Source: Paraspadella gotoi
Taxonomy: Eukaryota > Chaetognatha
Length of the DNA stretch: 64,000 bases
Reading direction: 5' to 3'
Assembly (NCBI GenBank): GCA_051294375.1
Contig: CM119263.1
Location: forward strand, 29,191,997-29,255,996
A program made the position numbers and the translations under genes. The notes beneath the pieces were generated by a model that did no database searches, was not told the origin of the DNA, and saw only the letters and a list, made by a program, of their open reading frames with translations. Positions 16,783 to 28,500 of the stretch are shown in pieces (position 1 is the stretch's first letter; the number at the start of each line of letters is the position of its first letter).

Positions 16783-17771
16783 TCACGCCCACCTGAGCGC
16801 CTCGAAGGCGGCGTTCAACTTCCTCGTCCGCCTCTTCTCCTTCGTCAGCGATCCGAGGGCGCTGCAGGAGCAGGCCGTCCTCCGCTTCGGCTTACAGCAG
16901 ACGCGCCCCGGTGCAGCGGAGCTGGATGCAGCGTCGGAGGCAGAAACGGCGGACTTCGGGACTGCGCATGCGCGGCGCGGAGAGTTTTTGAGAAGAGGAA
17001 CGCCGGAAGTTTTTGGCGCCGTTTTTTTCTCGGCGAATGAAGACGACGCCGTCGATGGAATCGTCTGAGGTGGAGACTGTAGTTGTTGTTGTTGTTGTTG
17101 TATTTTGGACGATGTCATCGGGTCTGAAGCGAATCCATAAAGGTCTCGGTCCGAATGAGACTTTAAACTCGAAGTGGGTGCGAATGCCGCAGAGTTCCAC
17201 GAGGTCTTTGCACCCGCGTCAGGTCGCGAGTTTTCTGTCATAGTCTTCCGCTCCGAATCAAGGGTTTGGATTGAGGATTCAGAGGCGCTGCTCACGGCGT
17301 CGCTGATGTCTTCGTCTTCGCGGACACCGCCGCCGCCGCCGCCGCCGCCGCCACCGCCACCGCCGCCACCGTCGCTACCCCAATCGCCTACACGGTTGCA
17401 GTGCCAGCATAGACAGCGTCCGCGATGCCCGATCAATTGTCGGGCGCCTCCGACCGGAATGATCTCGTTGGACGACGCGAGGCTGACGGCAGCAGCGTCC
17501 GAATTTCGCGGCGCTGCGGCCTCGCGAACGGCGGCGCTGTTAACGCCGCTGTTCGCCCAAACGCGAGGGCGGGAGTAGAAAGGGGCAGAAGAAGAAGAGG
17601 AAGAGGAGGAGGAGGAGGAGGAGGGAGGGAAAGCGAATCGAGAATCGAATCTTTGATGTGAAGACCAATTCCATTTTCCTGAGAGGAGGAGGAGGAGGAG
17701 GAGGAAGAGGAGGAGAAAGGAATTGGTGAAAGTCACGATAATTTTATCTGAACATTGAGTTTTCCAACGAA

Positions 17772-17851
<80 letters not shown>

Positions 17852-18896
17852 TATTATATTACACTTCCTGTCAAACTAAAATTTGGAACGGGGGCAATAA
17901 GAATATTTAAAGAAATTAAAATCTTAAGATAATAATCTTAATCATAATCTTAATAAAGAAGACAACACTAACATCCCTCTTCCCATTACATTATAAAAGC
18001 AAATACATTAAATAAAATTAAATTAATTAAGTCTATAAAAATACTTATAGATATGCAGTGAAATATATTAAACTTTTACTTTCATTTTTAAATTCAATCC
18101 AATTTAGTAAAACAAGTAATCTAGCATTTTTTTATAAATACCAAAAACTAGTTTAAAATTATTATAGTAGTTCATGAAAGAATTGTAGGGAAGCGAGGAG
18201 GTCCTTCGGGAGTTGATAAACTAGACTGTGAGAGAGTCTTGATTGAAAACTTGCTTGGTATCGCTGTATGATTTTCTGTTGGTATGGAGGCTTTAATTTT
18301 TCTATTTGTTGTAACAATACTAAATACAAAAATTGGGATGAATTTAATATGAAAAATAAAAACTGAATCCTACCTTGAATCCCTTCGCCCACACGTCCTT
18401 CGACTATGAACCCCGAAGGCGCGCCAGCTGCGCCCCATTCGGGCATCATCGTCGACGGATCTCCGTAACCGCCGCCGCCACCGTCGTCCCCGGCGCCGCT
18501 GCTGCCGCTGCCGCCGCCCAATAGCGAGACTTGATCGTGGTTCCACCTTCCGGCCAATGACGATGGAGGAGCATCGGCGCGGACGACCCAGCGGGCGGCG
18601 TCGGCGGCGCCATCCGACGTGAATCCTCGGCGCTTGACTCGACCACCGTCGACGAGCCATTCCGAAGTCTCTTGCGACGACATGAAGGCGAATTCGCCGG
18701 AAGAGGAGGACGACGACGACGTCGGCGAACCGTTGGGCGAAGGATGCGGAGGGATGCGGAGGAGGGGGTTGACGAAGGAGTTGGCGAAAGAGTTGGGGGG
18801 CGTCGGGAAGTTCCACGACGACGATGATGATGATGATGATGATGATGGGAAACAACGAAGATTCTGAGGAAAGGATGGAGAGAGAGACGATTTCAT
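16569..18896 (-). CDS. bHLH transcription factor, group A-like, 3 exons
   Basis: Exons in order of reading: 18896-18374, 17678-16793, 16701-16569. GT-AG junctions with matching phases give 513 residues. Residues 1-450 are low-complexity: Ser runs, Gly runs, a short Gln run, and CLCWHC near residue 260. The bHLH spans about 453-501. The basic region is KEKRRTRKLN, helix 1 NAAFEALR, and helix 2 runs from KLPKIKILR to RYIGALAEMM. An intron falls inside the Arg codon ending helix 1. KLPKIKILR recalls MyoD-family LPKVEILR, while VPSDTKL recalls HAND/musculin types, so I leave the subfamily open. The usual E-R pair of the basic region is E-K here. The protein stops 12 residues after helix 2 in an acidic tail. 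It should bind E-boxes as a dimer with an E-protein (family knowledge). The exon 1 to 2 junction is inferred from phase and splice sites only. Confidence 0.8.
17769..17863. repeat. (ATT)n microsatellite in bHLH intron 1
   Basis: About 28 ATT units with one or two breaks, in the 695-bp intron between bHLH exons 1 and 2. Confidence 0.95.
18210..18260 (+). repeat. Fragment of dispersed repeat family R1
   Basis: Shares AAACTAGACTGTGAGAGAGT and TCTTGATTGAAAACTTGC with the fuller copy at 32761-32951. Located in bHLH intron 1. Confidence 0.6.
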
Positions 18897-19485
18897 GGTG
18901 AAAAGGGAAGAGCGGACGACGAGTTGGAGTGGATCGACGGTGACGGAGTTGTTGAAGGATCTTGAGTTGCTGGAGGGACGATGGTCGATTGAGGGAGTCG
19001 ATAAAGGGAAGTTTGAAGTTAAGACGTCAAATGAAATCGGAAAACAATTAGATTTAAGTCAGTTTCAGATTTGACTTAGACTCGGAAGAACTTCAGTTTG
19101 GTTCGTCGATATCTTTGTCAGCGCGTTCGTGGCAAGGAGGCGTTAAGATTAATGACAAATGACGAAATAAAAAATTAAAGACTCGCGAAAGGAGAGTTGA
19201 TTCATTTGATTTGATTTCTTCATCTTTCACGTTTTGAGTGAAACTGAAAAGTTGGTAAACGTATTCGAGTGACAAAGTTTGTGGAGTTAATATTGGAGTT
19301 TGAATCCGTTGACGTCAATTGTCCAAATTTCAATAGTGAATAAGTCGCGCTATTTGTTGTTTAGCCTCTTGGGCCATGTTATTTATCAATATTTTTTTTT
19401 TACGAATTCGATTAAGTTTGAAATCGTAAACCGGAAACAAAGTCGAATTCGATCGCGCGATTTTATTTTTAAATGAAGACTTTTA

Positions 19486-19521
<36 letters not shown>

Positions 19522-21160
19522 AGCGGCGAAAGAGAGAAGTTCTCCCTTCGATTCGCGCGCCGCCGTTTGGACCAGCGCCATAAATCTAATTTGCATATCG
19601 GAGTTATCGGGAGTGACACTTGGTTTTTCTTGTTTTTTTTTTTTCTGCCGTTCGACGCTGGGGGAAATTGATTCCCTCGTTCTGGCAAAGGATAAGCATC
19701 TCATCAATCGGCGGTTGGAGGGACGACGACGACGATGAAGAAGAAGAAGAAAACGATGACCACGACGATGATAACGAAGATGAGGGGAGGAAGAGGAAGA
19801 GGAAAAAAGTAAGGCAAGAGTAAGTGACGGGAGAAGACGATCGCGAAGAGTAAAAGACGACGACGATGACGACGATGAAGAAAAGAAGACAAGTTTTGAA
19901 AATCGGTATCAATTCAAAGGACGAGAACGACGACAGTGACGACGACGACGACGACAGCGACGACGTCTTAAATGACGCGACGGCGAATCGCCATCCCTCT
20001 GCGCCATCACTCCACGCCATCAAGACTTTACGCCATCGTAAACTAAACGCCACTAAAATCCGTCCCATAGAAAATTTCCGCCAAGAATTTTCCTCCGCTA
20101 ACGAGGAGGGATGGAGGGGGAAGAAGGCGGGGGGAGTGGGGGGGGAGAAGGAAGAACGGGGATGCGAATTATTTGCATCTTTGTTGTTTTTGTTTTGCGA
20201 AGAATTATTTGCATTTTCGTTTGGCTAAGAGTCCGAGACTCGATCAATGAGGAAGGACATCAAGGCAGATGAGGCGATGAAGCCAATTGCCATCTGGAAT
20301 GTCGTCGTCGTTTGTCTATCTATCTCTGTTTGTAATGTATATATATCAACTCAGATTTGTTATTTATCATATAAATAATGTTATTGTGTGAACGGACTGA
20401 ATGTCAAAGAAATGATTAATGATTGAGTGTGAATTGTTTATAACGGTTTTTGAACAAGAACAAGAACAAGAACAAGAACAAACGAAATGATCTTTTTATT
20501 ATTAGTTTGACAGAAATATGAATAAGAATTTCAAAAATAACTTCGTGACGAATGTGAATATTAAATATCATACTGTAGCGATGTCTGAAAGTCTTTTGTT
20601 ATAAAACAATCACTGCTTTTAAACTTTTACTAAATTACTAATACAATTGAAGTCAATCGAAAAAGTCATGTCTAGATTTACATGTTGAAAATTTTACTTG
20701 TCGTCCTAATTCTAGTACATTAATTAATTGATTAATTTTCATTTTTACTTGACGGTACAACCGAAACGACAACGACAACGACATCCAAATCCGTTTCTCT
20801 CACTAATTCCCCACTAATGATTTTCCCACTAATGAATTCCCCACTAATGATTTCCCCTAATCTCAGTCGTTGTTCTTTTTTTTGGTCTCAAAATTCGTTT
20901 CTGCCAAAAACGAAAAACCTGGCGATCGGAAACAGATTTTCGTTTTTTTTCTCTCTCTCTCTCGAGAATCGAATTGATGGATTTGGTTGTAAATCAATGG
21001 AAGATCGAGAGGAGGAAGAGGAGGAGGAGGAGGAAGAGGAGGAGGAATCAACGCCGAATTTGTCGCATGTCCCTCACCCTTTGATTTATGATGATTAATG
21101 AGGTCGTTAAGGTAAGTACTTTCTCAAACTTACATCCTCAATATGAAGAATGCATTGTTG
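18897..21160. other. 5' flank of the bHLH gene; GC-rich patches of unclear coding status
   Basis: 19485-19521 is a (CGT)n run. On the minus strand, 19707-19483 is open for 74 residues ending in poly-Thr. On plus, 19866-20228 is open for 120 residues with an Asp run and a short Arg/Lys/Asn region. Neither has a family motif or a clear splice context, so I do not call a gene. 20451-20481 is an (ACAAGA)n run and 20805-20865 has four CCACTAATGA-type repeats. The bHLH promoter should lie just above 18900. Confidence 0.4.
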
Positions 21161-21162
21161 TT

Positions 21163-21163
21163 C

Positions 21164-21215
<52 letters not shown>

Positions 21216-21755
21216 TCTCTCTCTTTCCTTCCCTACCTATCGCTCTCGATTTTGGGTTAAAGAGTTGAAGGGAGAGAAATTTTTGCAGAGTTGGTTAACA
21301 AAAGAAATATGATCTAATTGGGAGTCAAACCATACATACAACTATCGTCACTTAACCTTATTTGGCTGTCCGTAGTTTTAACCATTGAGTAATGCTTTAG
21401 TGGATCTGCCAATCATTTTTGATTCCCAATCAATGGCTTCATCAATCAATCAAGAGCTCCTCCCGTCACATTCAACTTTTCGTGTTAGAGAGAAGAACAG
21501 GAAGAAAGAAAAGAAAAGGAAAAGAAAGAGAGAAAGAAAGAGAGAAAGAAAAAAAGAAAGAGAGAAAGAGAGAAAGAGAGAGAGAAAGAGAAAAATAGAA
21601 AGAAAGAACAAAAGAAAAAAGAAAGAAAGAAAGAAAGAAAGAACAAAGGAAAAAAGAAAGAAAGAAAGAAAGAATGAAAAAAAAGAAAGAGAGAAAGAAA
21701 GAGAGAGAGAAAGAAAGACTGAAAGAAAAAAAAAATAAAGAAAGAAAAAAAAATA

Positions 21756-21807
<52 letters not shown>

Positions 21808-21957
21808 ATGAAAGAGAAAAAGAAAGAAAGAAAGAAAGAAAGAAAGAAGTTTAAAAGAGAGTAAAAAATGTTTATCAATGCAAACAAAAGACACACAAGA
21901 AAAAAAATCTCAAAACTAAATTTGAATTAATATGACCACACCACTTAAAATCTCATC

Positions 21958-22007
<50 letters not shown>
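21163..22007. repeat. Cluster of CT, GAAA and GA tracts
   Basis: CT tract at 21163-21229, degenerate GAAA/GA purine block at 21489-21852, and a pure GA tract at 21962-22007. Long frames here (Lys/Arg/Glu on plus, Phe/Leu/Ser on minus) are repeat artefacts. Confidence 0.9.
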
Positions 22008-22009
<2 letters not shown>

Positions 22010-22340
22010 ACATGATTCATGTCCCCCATCTTGGTCGCTCCCGTTGCTCCTTTGGACCGGTTGGGTGGCCCCGGGACCTGATCCGGAGAGACGGAGACTC
22101 GGCGACGACAACGACGACGACTACGACGACGACTACGACGACGACTACGACGACCCGGCCACCGAAGAGGCTGATCCGTCAACGACATCGACCACCTCGC
22201 CGAATTCGAGCTTCTCTTGAAGGATGTGGGCGGAGCGATGGAGAGAGGGAGACAATGGAGGAGGAGGGGAAGGAGGAGGAAGAGGATGAGGAGGATGAGG
22301 AGGAAGAGGAGAAGGTTAAGGGCGGAAAAGGAGCACATGT
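22010..22340. other. GC-rich patch with (ACG)n run, coding status unclear
   Basis: Several overlapping frames are open on both strands, with a (ACG/ACT)n run at 22103-22155 and a GGAGGA run at 22255-22310. No motif or splice pair decides between them. Confidence 0.3.
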
Positions 22341-22745
22341 ATATTGTACTACAATAATTGTCGAGAGTTTAAAAACAAAACAGAAACAAAGAAACAAAAA
22401 AACAAGCGACTAAAGTTAAACTTGAGACGCCATGGGCGATTAAATCCAGTTGGCATAAATCACTGGCAAATCAGACATCATCTTTGAAAAATGCCACCCG
22501 CTCGCCAACACAATGGGATTCACGTTAGAACACCCTGTAAATCAATGGAGGAAGAGAGATTTCAGGAAAAAACAAATTAAATTATATTTTTGTAAAAAAA
22601 ATGTTTAATTTTAATAACTATTTTCAGTTAAATGTAATTAATCAAAAATTGATATGAATTTTTAAATTTTGGGGGGGATTTAAAGTAAAAACTATCATTA
22701 AGTATAAATTTCAGTATATTCGCAGAGAATGGATTATCAAGTAGC

Positions 22746-22833
22746 TACTCATACTCAATACTCAATACTCAATACTCAATACTCAATACTCAATACTCAA
22801 TACTCAAGACTCAAGACTCAAGACTCAATACTC
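22746..22833. repeat. 7-bp ACTCAAT tandem repeat
   Basis: About 12 copies of ACTCAAT, the last few drifting to ACTCAAG. Confidence 0.95.
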
Positions 22834-22915
22834 GATATTCAATACTCATCCTATAAAACTGAATCAAACAATATCGTCCGCTTTTTTAAAGAAGGAAATG
22901 TGGCAGCAAGACTTT

Positions 22916-23166
22916 TAAGCTGCCTCACTGCTGTCCGTCCTCAGCCTCGTCTCAATGGCTGAGCAGGCTAAATCATCTCATTCCATCCGTGCGTCCCGGG
23001 TTCAATCCCTGGGTATCCCGTTCTGGCTTAAATGTGACGGTGCCGGAAAAACTGCCAGTGACAGGAGGCGGTCACTGAGGGTCCGCAGCCCCCTACGCCA
23101 GTTGGTGAGATCCCGCGCCCCGGGTATCACAGGCTATCCTCCCCGTTGCCATAGAAACTCTACCTG
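22916..23166 (+). mobile_element. tRNA-derived SINE
   Basis: Pol III internal promoter: A-box TGGCTGAGCAGG at 22956-22967 and B-box GGTTCAATCC at 22999-23008, spaced as in a tRNA. An unrelated GC-rich body of about 150 bp follows, then an AT-rich tail. The motif GTGCGTCCC before the B-box is shared with the SINE at 30583-30793, so the heads are related. There is no matching tRNA fold beyond the head. Confidence 0.75.
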
Positions 23167-23605
23167 AAAATTTTTTAGTTAACATTTAGATATTTAAAAA
23201 CAGTTTTTGAAAACTTATTACAAAAACTTTACCCAAAGTAAGTAAAAGAAAAGAAATTAAAATATATAATTATGTTATATATATAATTATAAATTATACA
23301 TATATATATATTTAGAGAATAATTGTAAAATATTAATGAAGTTAATGGGAAAAGATTTTGTCGAAAGAGTTTCTTCCTCACAACTAAATTCCATCAAATT
23401 TCTCTCCGTGCAGGTAATCTCTACTCCCCCCCAATCGAAAAAGGAATAAATTTCTTTTCTCGATTTCGATGGAAAAATCAAAACTGAATTCGACGCCGAT
23501 AAATTTTGGGGGAGAAAAGACAAGAAGGAATAAATCGTGGAAAGGGGGTCATAAATTAAGCTTACAAAGCATGACGGGCGACTCTGACGGGAGATGTCAC
23601 ATTCT

Positions 23606-23607
<2 letters not shown>

Positions 23608-23698
<91 letters not shown>

Positions 23699-23699
23699 G
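23608..23699. repeat. (CT)n microsatellite
   Basis: About 90 bp CT, facing a complementary GA tract at 23804-23888 just 105 bp away. Confidence 0.97.
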
Positions 23700-23803
23700 T
23701 CGTGACGTTGGGACGGTTCAGTTTCGGCCTTCGGGCGAACGTCATCAATCATAATCTTTTACTGGGAGAATTTTTTTGGAAGCATTAATGAGGATCGAAT
23801 TTA

Positions 23804-23824
23804 AGGAGAGAGAGAGAGGAGAGA

Positions 23825-23888
<64 letters not shown>
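23804..23888. repeat. (GA)n microsatellite
   Basis: GA tract with a few GGAGA breaks in its first 30 bases; the inverted partner of 23608-23699. Confidence 0.97.
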
Positions 23889-23892
<4 letters not shown>

Positions 23893-24168
23893 GTATCTGT
23901 TAAGATTTACTAGATTCATTTTTTCTCGATGGCTGATGCCACCAAATCTTTGTCTTTTCCTTTCTTCTTTTTCTTTTTTTCTTGTCGGTGCGGGTCCGGG
24001 TTGCCAATTAAGTTTTTCCTCATTGTTTTTATTTCTCTTTGAGGATTAAGTTATTATTTCACTCCTCCTTTTTTTATTAATAATTTAGATAGATGTTTTT
24101 TTTTCGTATTTTAATTTTCGTTTTAAAACTAGATATGGGACGAGCTTAGATAGGAAAAGATGTTGCTT

Positions 24169-24256
24169 GATAAGATAAGATAAGATAAGATAAGATAAGA
24201 TAAGATAAGATAAGATAAGATAAGATAAGATAAGATAAATTAAGATAAGACATTTA
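24169..24256. repeat. (GATAA)n pentanucleotide repeat
   Basis: About 16 units of GATAA/ATAAG, nearly perfect. Confidence 0.95.
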
Positions 24257-24259
24257 GGA

Positions 24260-25586
24260 TTAGATAAGATAATATTTTAATTGTACCATTGTCTCATGTG
24301 TTCATTTGTTTAGATGTTCGCTTGTCTCCTTTTCTTTCTTCTCGGCTCGTCTTAAGAAACGCCCCGCTGCAGCTGACAAAAGATCCTTCATACGAAGAGA
24401 TGATATAAAACACGAAATCATGAAAACCTTGACAACAGAGCCAAGCTCAATTAGCTAACGCGCGCTGAGAGAGAGAAAAACTTGCACCTTGGTACAAACC
24501 GATTTCTCTAGGTATTTGATCATAGTCATCATCATTAAAACTCATATTTTAACCAAATATTTTTTTCACAAAAACTCAGAAGTTCAAAGAGGAGGTTTCC
24601 TCTTCATCGTCTTCTCACTCGACCTCTTCATCGTCTTCTTCTCCCAAATTCCTACCCTGTTTATCTTTTTCTTCTTCTGCTTCCCCTGATTCTTTTTTTT
24701 TCACTTTTCATTTCTCCTTTTCTTCATCTTTCCTCTTTCATTTCTCATTTTCCTTTTTCTACTTTTTCCTTTTCTTTCTACTTTTCTCTTTCGTTCTCTT
24801 CCTCCCTCCACCTACTTCTCCCATCTTCCTCTACCTCCCCCACCCCTTCCCCTCACCCGCTCCAAAATGTCTTCCATCGCCGGCGCCCCCTTGTTGTCGT
24901 CGACGGAAGCGTTTGTATGGACGCGTTTGGACGCGTTCGTCGCGGCCCGCGTCCTAAATGTCCGAATCGCCGTCGCTACGTCGTCGCCGTCGCCGGTCGC
25001 GTCTCGATCTCTCGGTCGTCCGCCATGAGTCGCGCGGTCGCTCCCAGCCTCGACGCCGCGCCGCAGCGCAGCCACGCCACGCAGACTGGAAACCGCAGCT
25101 AGCAAGCCGGTGCTTAGGGCCCGCGGCTATGCACGATGCCGACTTCTCAGTGCCCAGAGGCCCGCTCCGGCGCTGGCACGACCGCCGACGCTCGCGCCGA
25201 GATCAACAGGGATGGCGTCGCGAAGGTAGAGGGCGTTGGATTTAGTCTCTCTCGGGCACTCTTTTCCGAGAGTGCCCCACTTTTATGTTCGTTATTTTCT
25301 GAATTTATTTTTGAATTCCAAACTAAACCTTAACCTAAATCCCTAACTCAAGCCTATAACCTAAACTTAAAAAAATTAACCTAATTCCAAAAAGGACCAA
25401 ATTGCAGATAAAAAGGGTCGTTTTAGGAAAATAAGGCTCGATAAAGCCGACCCGATCCCCTAGTTTTCTCTCTTCCTCAGATCGAAAGGCAAAGACGCCG
25501 TAGATCGAGCGGGTCGTCAAGAAGAGAGGAGGAGGAGGAGGAGGAGGGGGAGGGAGGAAGAGGAAGAGGAGACGAGGAGGAGGAAG
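24260..25586. other. 5' flank of LRRIQ3, pyrimidine-rich then GC-rich
   Basis: 24590-24850 is pyrimidine-rich. 24860-25250 is GC- and CpG-rich and open in several frames. The best is minus 25105-24812, 97 residues, without a family motif. It may be promoter sequence, an unrecognised divergent gene or a relic. No X-box or TATA box was found upstream of the LRRIQ3 start. Confidence 0.4.
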
Positions 25587-28500
25587 ATGGAGAATTTGGA
25601 GGCGGCGGCGAAGAAGCTGTTGGCCGCGGATCAAGGTGAGGTGGGAAGGGGAAGGAGATATGACAAAACAAAAAGGTAAGAAAAAAACAAAACAGAACTA
25701 AATAAAAATCAATACAAAACTGAACCAAACAAAAATTAATAAGACAAAAATTAAATAAACAAAACAAATATAAAACATTACAAACAAAAAAAAACGAGAA
25801 GAAATACAAAAAAAACAACAAAACAAACTAAAAAAACAATCAAACAAACAAAAAAACCCCAAAACTAAAACAAAATAAATTAAACAAAAAAAAGAAAAGA
25901 AAAACAACAAACAAAACAAACAAAACAAACAAACAAAACAAAACAAACCAAACAAAAAACCCAAAAGCTAAAACAAAACAGAAAACTAGAAACAAAAGCC
26001 TCTCTCGACTCCCCCCCCCACCCAACCACCCTTCAAGAGTCTGCCGAGGCGAAGCTTCTCTCTCGAGCATCCAAAGTCGTCGAACACAAACCGGACGAAG
26101 TGATGCTGGTCAAACTCATTCACGTTCACCTGCAGACCATCGATCCCGTCGTCCAGTTCCTTAACTTGAAGGTTGTGCTCATTTGTGAGACCGATCCCAG
26201 TTTACAGAACTGACAGTAAAGTGACAGAGTTGGCAGCACTGACAGTGACTGGTTCCTTTGTCCGACATTTCTTTGTCCTTTCATTAAAGACAATTGATTT
26301 TCTTAAATCGTATTTCTTTCTTTTCTTCGTTCGTTGTAGTCATTTATTTTTTTTTAATGCATTTTTATTTTTCTGTTTCAATTTTAAACCCGTATAATTC
26401 TAATTGTGTCCCCAAATGTCTTTGTGAAAATCTTTTGAACTAAAATCATTCAATCAACTTTTCCCCGATTGGTCACAGGAATTAAAGACTGAAAATTAAC
26501 CTCAATTAACCTTAATTAATTTCAGTGAACATCAACCTTCGAAAAGAAAAGACTATTACATAATCCGAAAAAAATATATATAACTAACTGATTTTAAACG
26601 CGACCTCTCACTTCTCTGACTCCTTACTCCTTACTTCTCACTTCTCACTTTTCACTTTTCACTTCTCTCTCTTCAGGTCTGCGTCTTGTCCAACAACTAC
26701 CTGACCAACATCGACCCTCTCATCCTCAACTGTCCCCATCTCATCAAACTCGACGCCCACAGTAACCAGATCAAGTCTCTGCCCGACGCTCTCTTCTTTG
26801 CCCGACTCGTCCATCTCATCATGGTCAATCTCCATGACAACAGTTTCGCCAACTTTGAGATTTTGGTCAAACTCGGCTGCGCGCCCAATCTGCAGGTGGA
26901 GAAATGTTTGGGGACTTAGATGTTTAATGTACAAAATATATAAAATTCGTACAACATGATTTATATCAAGAGTCTCACAGTCTTGTTTATTAACTCTCTC
27001 TATGCAACAAGATTTTTTTTTTTCAATTTTGGAAAGAGTGCATCTTAAAATAAATCTCGATTTTTTTTTCATCAGCAAAAGCTTAAGTATGAGAACTTCA
27101 ATTAGTGTGACACTATTTCTAAGTTAGCCTCGACATGGGCTAATCTGTTTAATGGTTATATTGTTAAAGTTGATTGTAGTGTCGTTCCAAAATATTTTTG
27201 TCCTTATTTATCTGATTTATAGCTATTGAAATCTGGGAAAATGAAATCTGAAAACCTGCTTATTTTTTATTTCAATTTATCCCTTATATTTGCCGGCAAT
27301 CAAGGATTTATGACAATGTACATTGTACAATTTTGTACATATTTCTGGCAATATAATAATATAACTAGTAATTTAGCAACTTTCATCACAATTTCTTGCA
27401 CTCTCCCTCTCTCTCTCTTAGATCCTAACGATGTACGACACTCCCCTCTCGCTGAAGCACTACTACCGCCACCACGCGGTCAACACAATCACGACGCTTC
27501 GTGCCTTCGATCGCCATCTGGTGAGCGACGAAGAAATCATCGAAGACGCCTCCTTTGGGCGGAAGTCGAGATTCAGGACGATGGGCAAAGGTGATTAAGG
27601 GGTGGGTGAGGAAGGTAACGAAGATGGAAGAGGTGATTAAATGCCATCACCTCCTTAATCACCTCTCATCTCATCACGCGGTGATGGGTTAGAAAATTAA
27701 GAGGTGGGGGAGGAATGGCGAAATGTGGAGAAATTGAAATGAATAAGCACTAAGCAGAGGTGATTATAGGATGTTAAGCTAGGAAGGGAAAGGGAAGATA
27801 ATTAATTAATCACAGTAATGTTTAATGTTTAATATTCATTCACTAATCACATCGTGTCCTCACAGGTTTGCGCGTGAACCTCTGTCCTCTCTTCGAACTA
27901 TCGAATCCTTCACTCATTCACGAACTCTCAGTCGTGACGGAACTCTTAACCAAAATCGATTCACTCACCAAACACTTCAGTCCCGTCGTGATCGTGCAGC
28001 GCTGGGTCAGAGGTCACAATGCAAGGAAGAGGGTCACTGCATTGCTGGAGTTAAGGTCAGTCCTTAGAGAGATAAAAGGCGGGTCGCTGTATTAATGACA
28101 GCAGGCGAGTCACTGTATTGCTGAAGACTGGTAACGGGTAACTGCATTGCTGAACTTGAGGTCAAGGGTTGTATAGATGATAGACGCGTCACTGTTTTGC
28201 TGGAACTCAGGTCACAAAACCAGGAAAAAGAGGGCCCAGCGGAGCTTGATTTAACTTCTGATAGAGGTCACAATGCTAGAGCTCATGTCAGTAGTTGCAG
28301 CAGATGGATGCAGGTCTTTGCATTGGTGGCGTATACTCTTTAAACCCTCATCTTCGCTCCCAGCTTCCTTCATTCTCCAACCAATCAGCAAATAAATCAT
28401 TTTTTTCATCCAATCAATCAACATATTAATCAAGACTCTGGGCGTCGATGACGATCCAACGTTGGTACCGCGCCCTCAAGGGATGGAAACTTTTTATCGG

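Noticed and set aside
17678-17736. bHLH protein starting at Met 17736
   Set aside because: The first residues would come from a polypyrimidine tract ending in CAG. A splice from 18374 into 17678 fits in phase and gives a better N-terminus.
21450-21896. Long Phe/Leu/Ser and Lys/Arg/Glu frames
   Set aside because: They arise from the GAAA/GA purine block, with no other sequence content.
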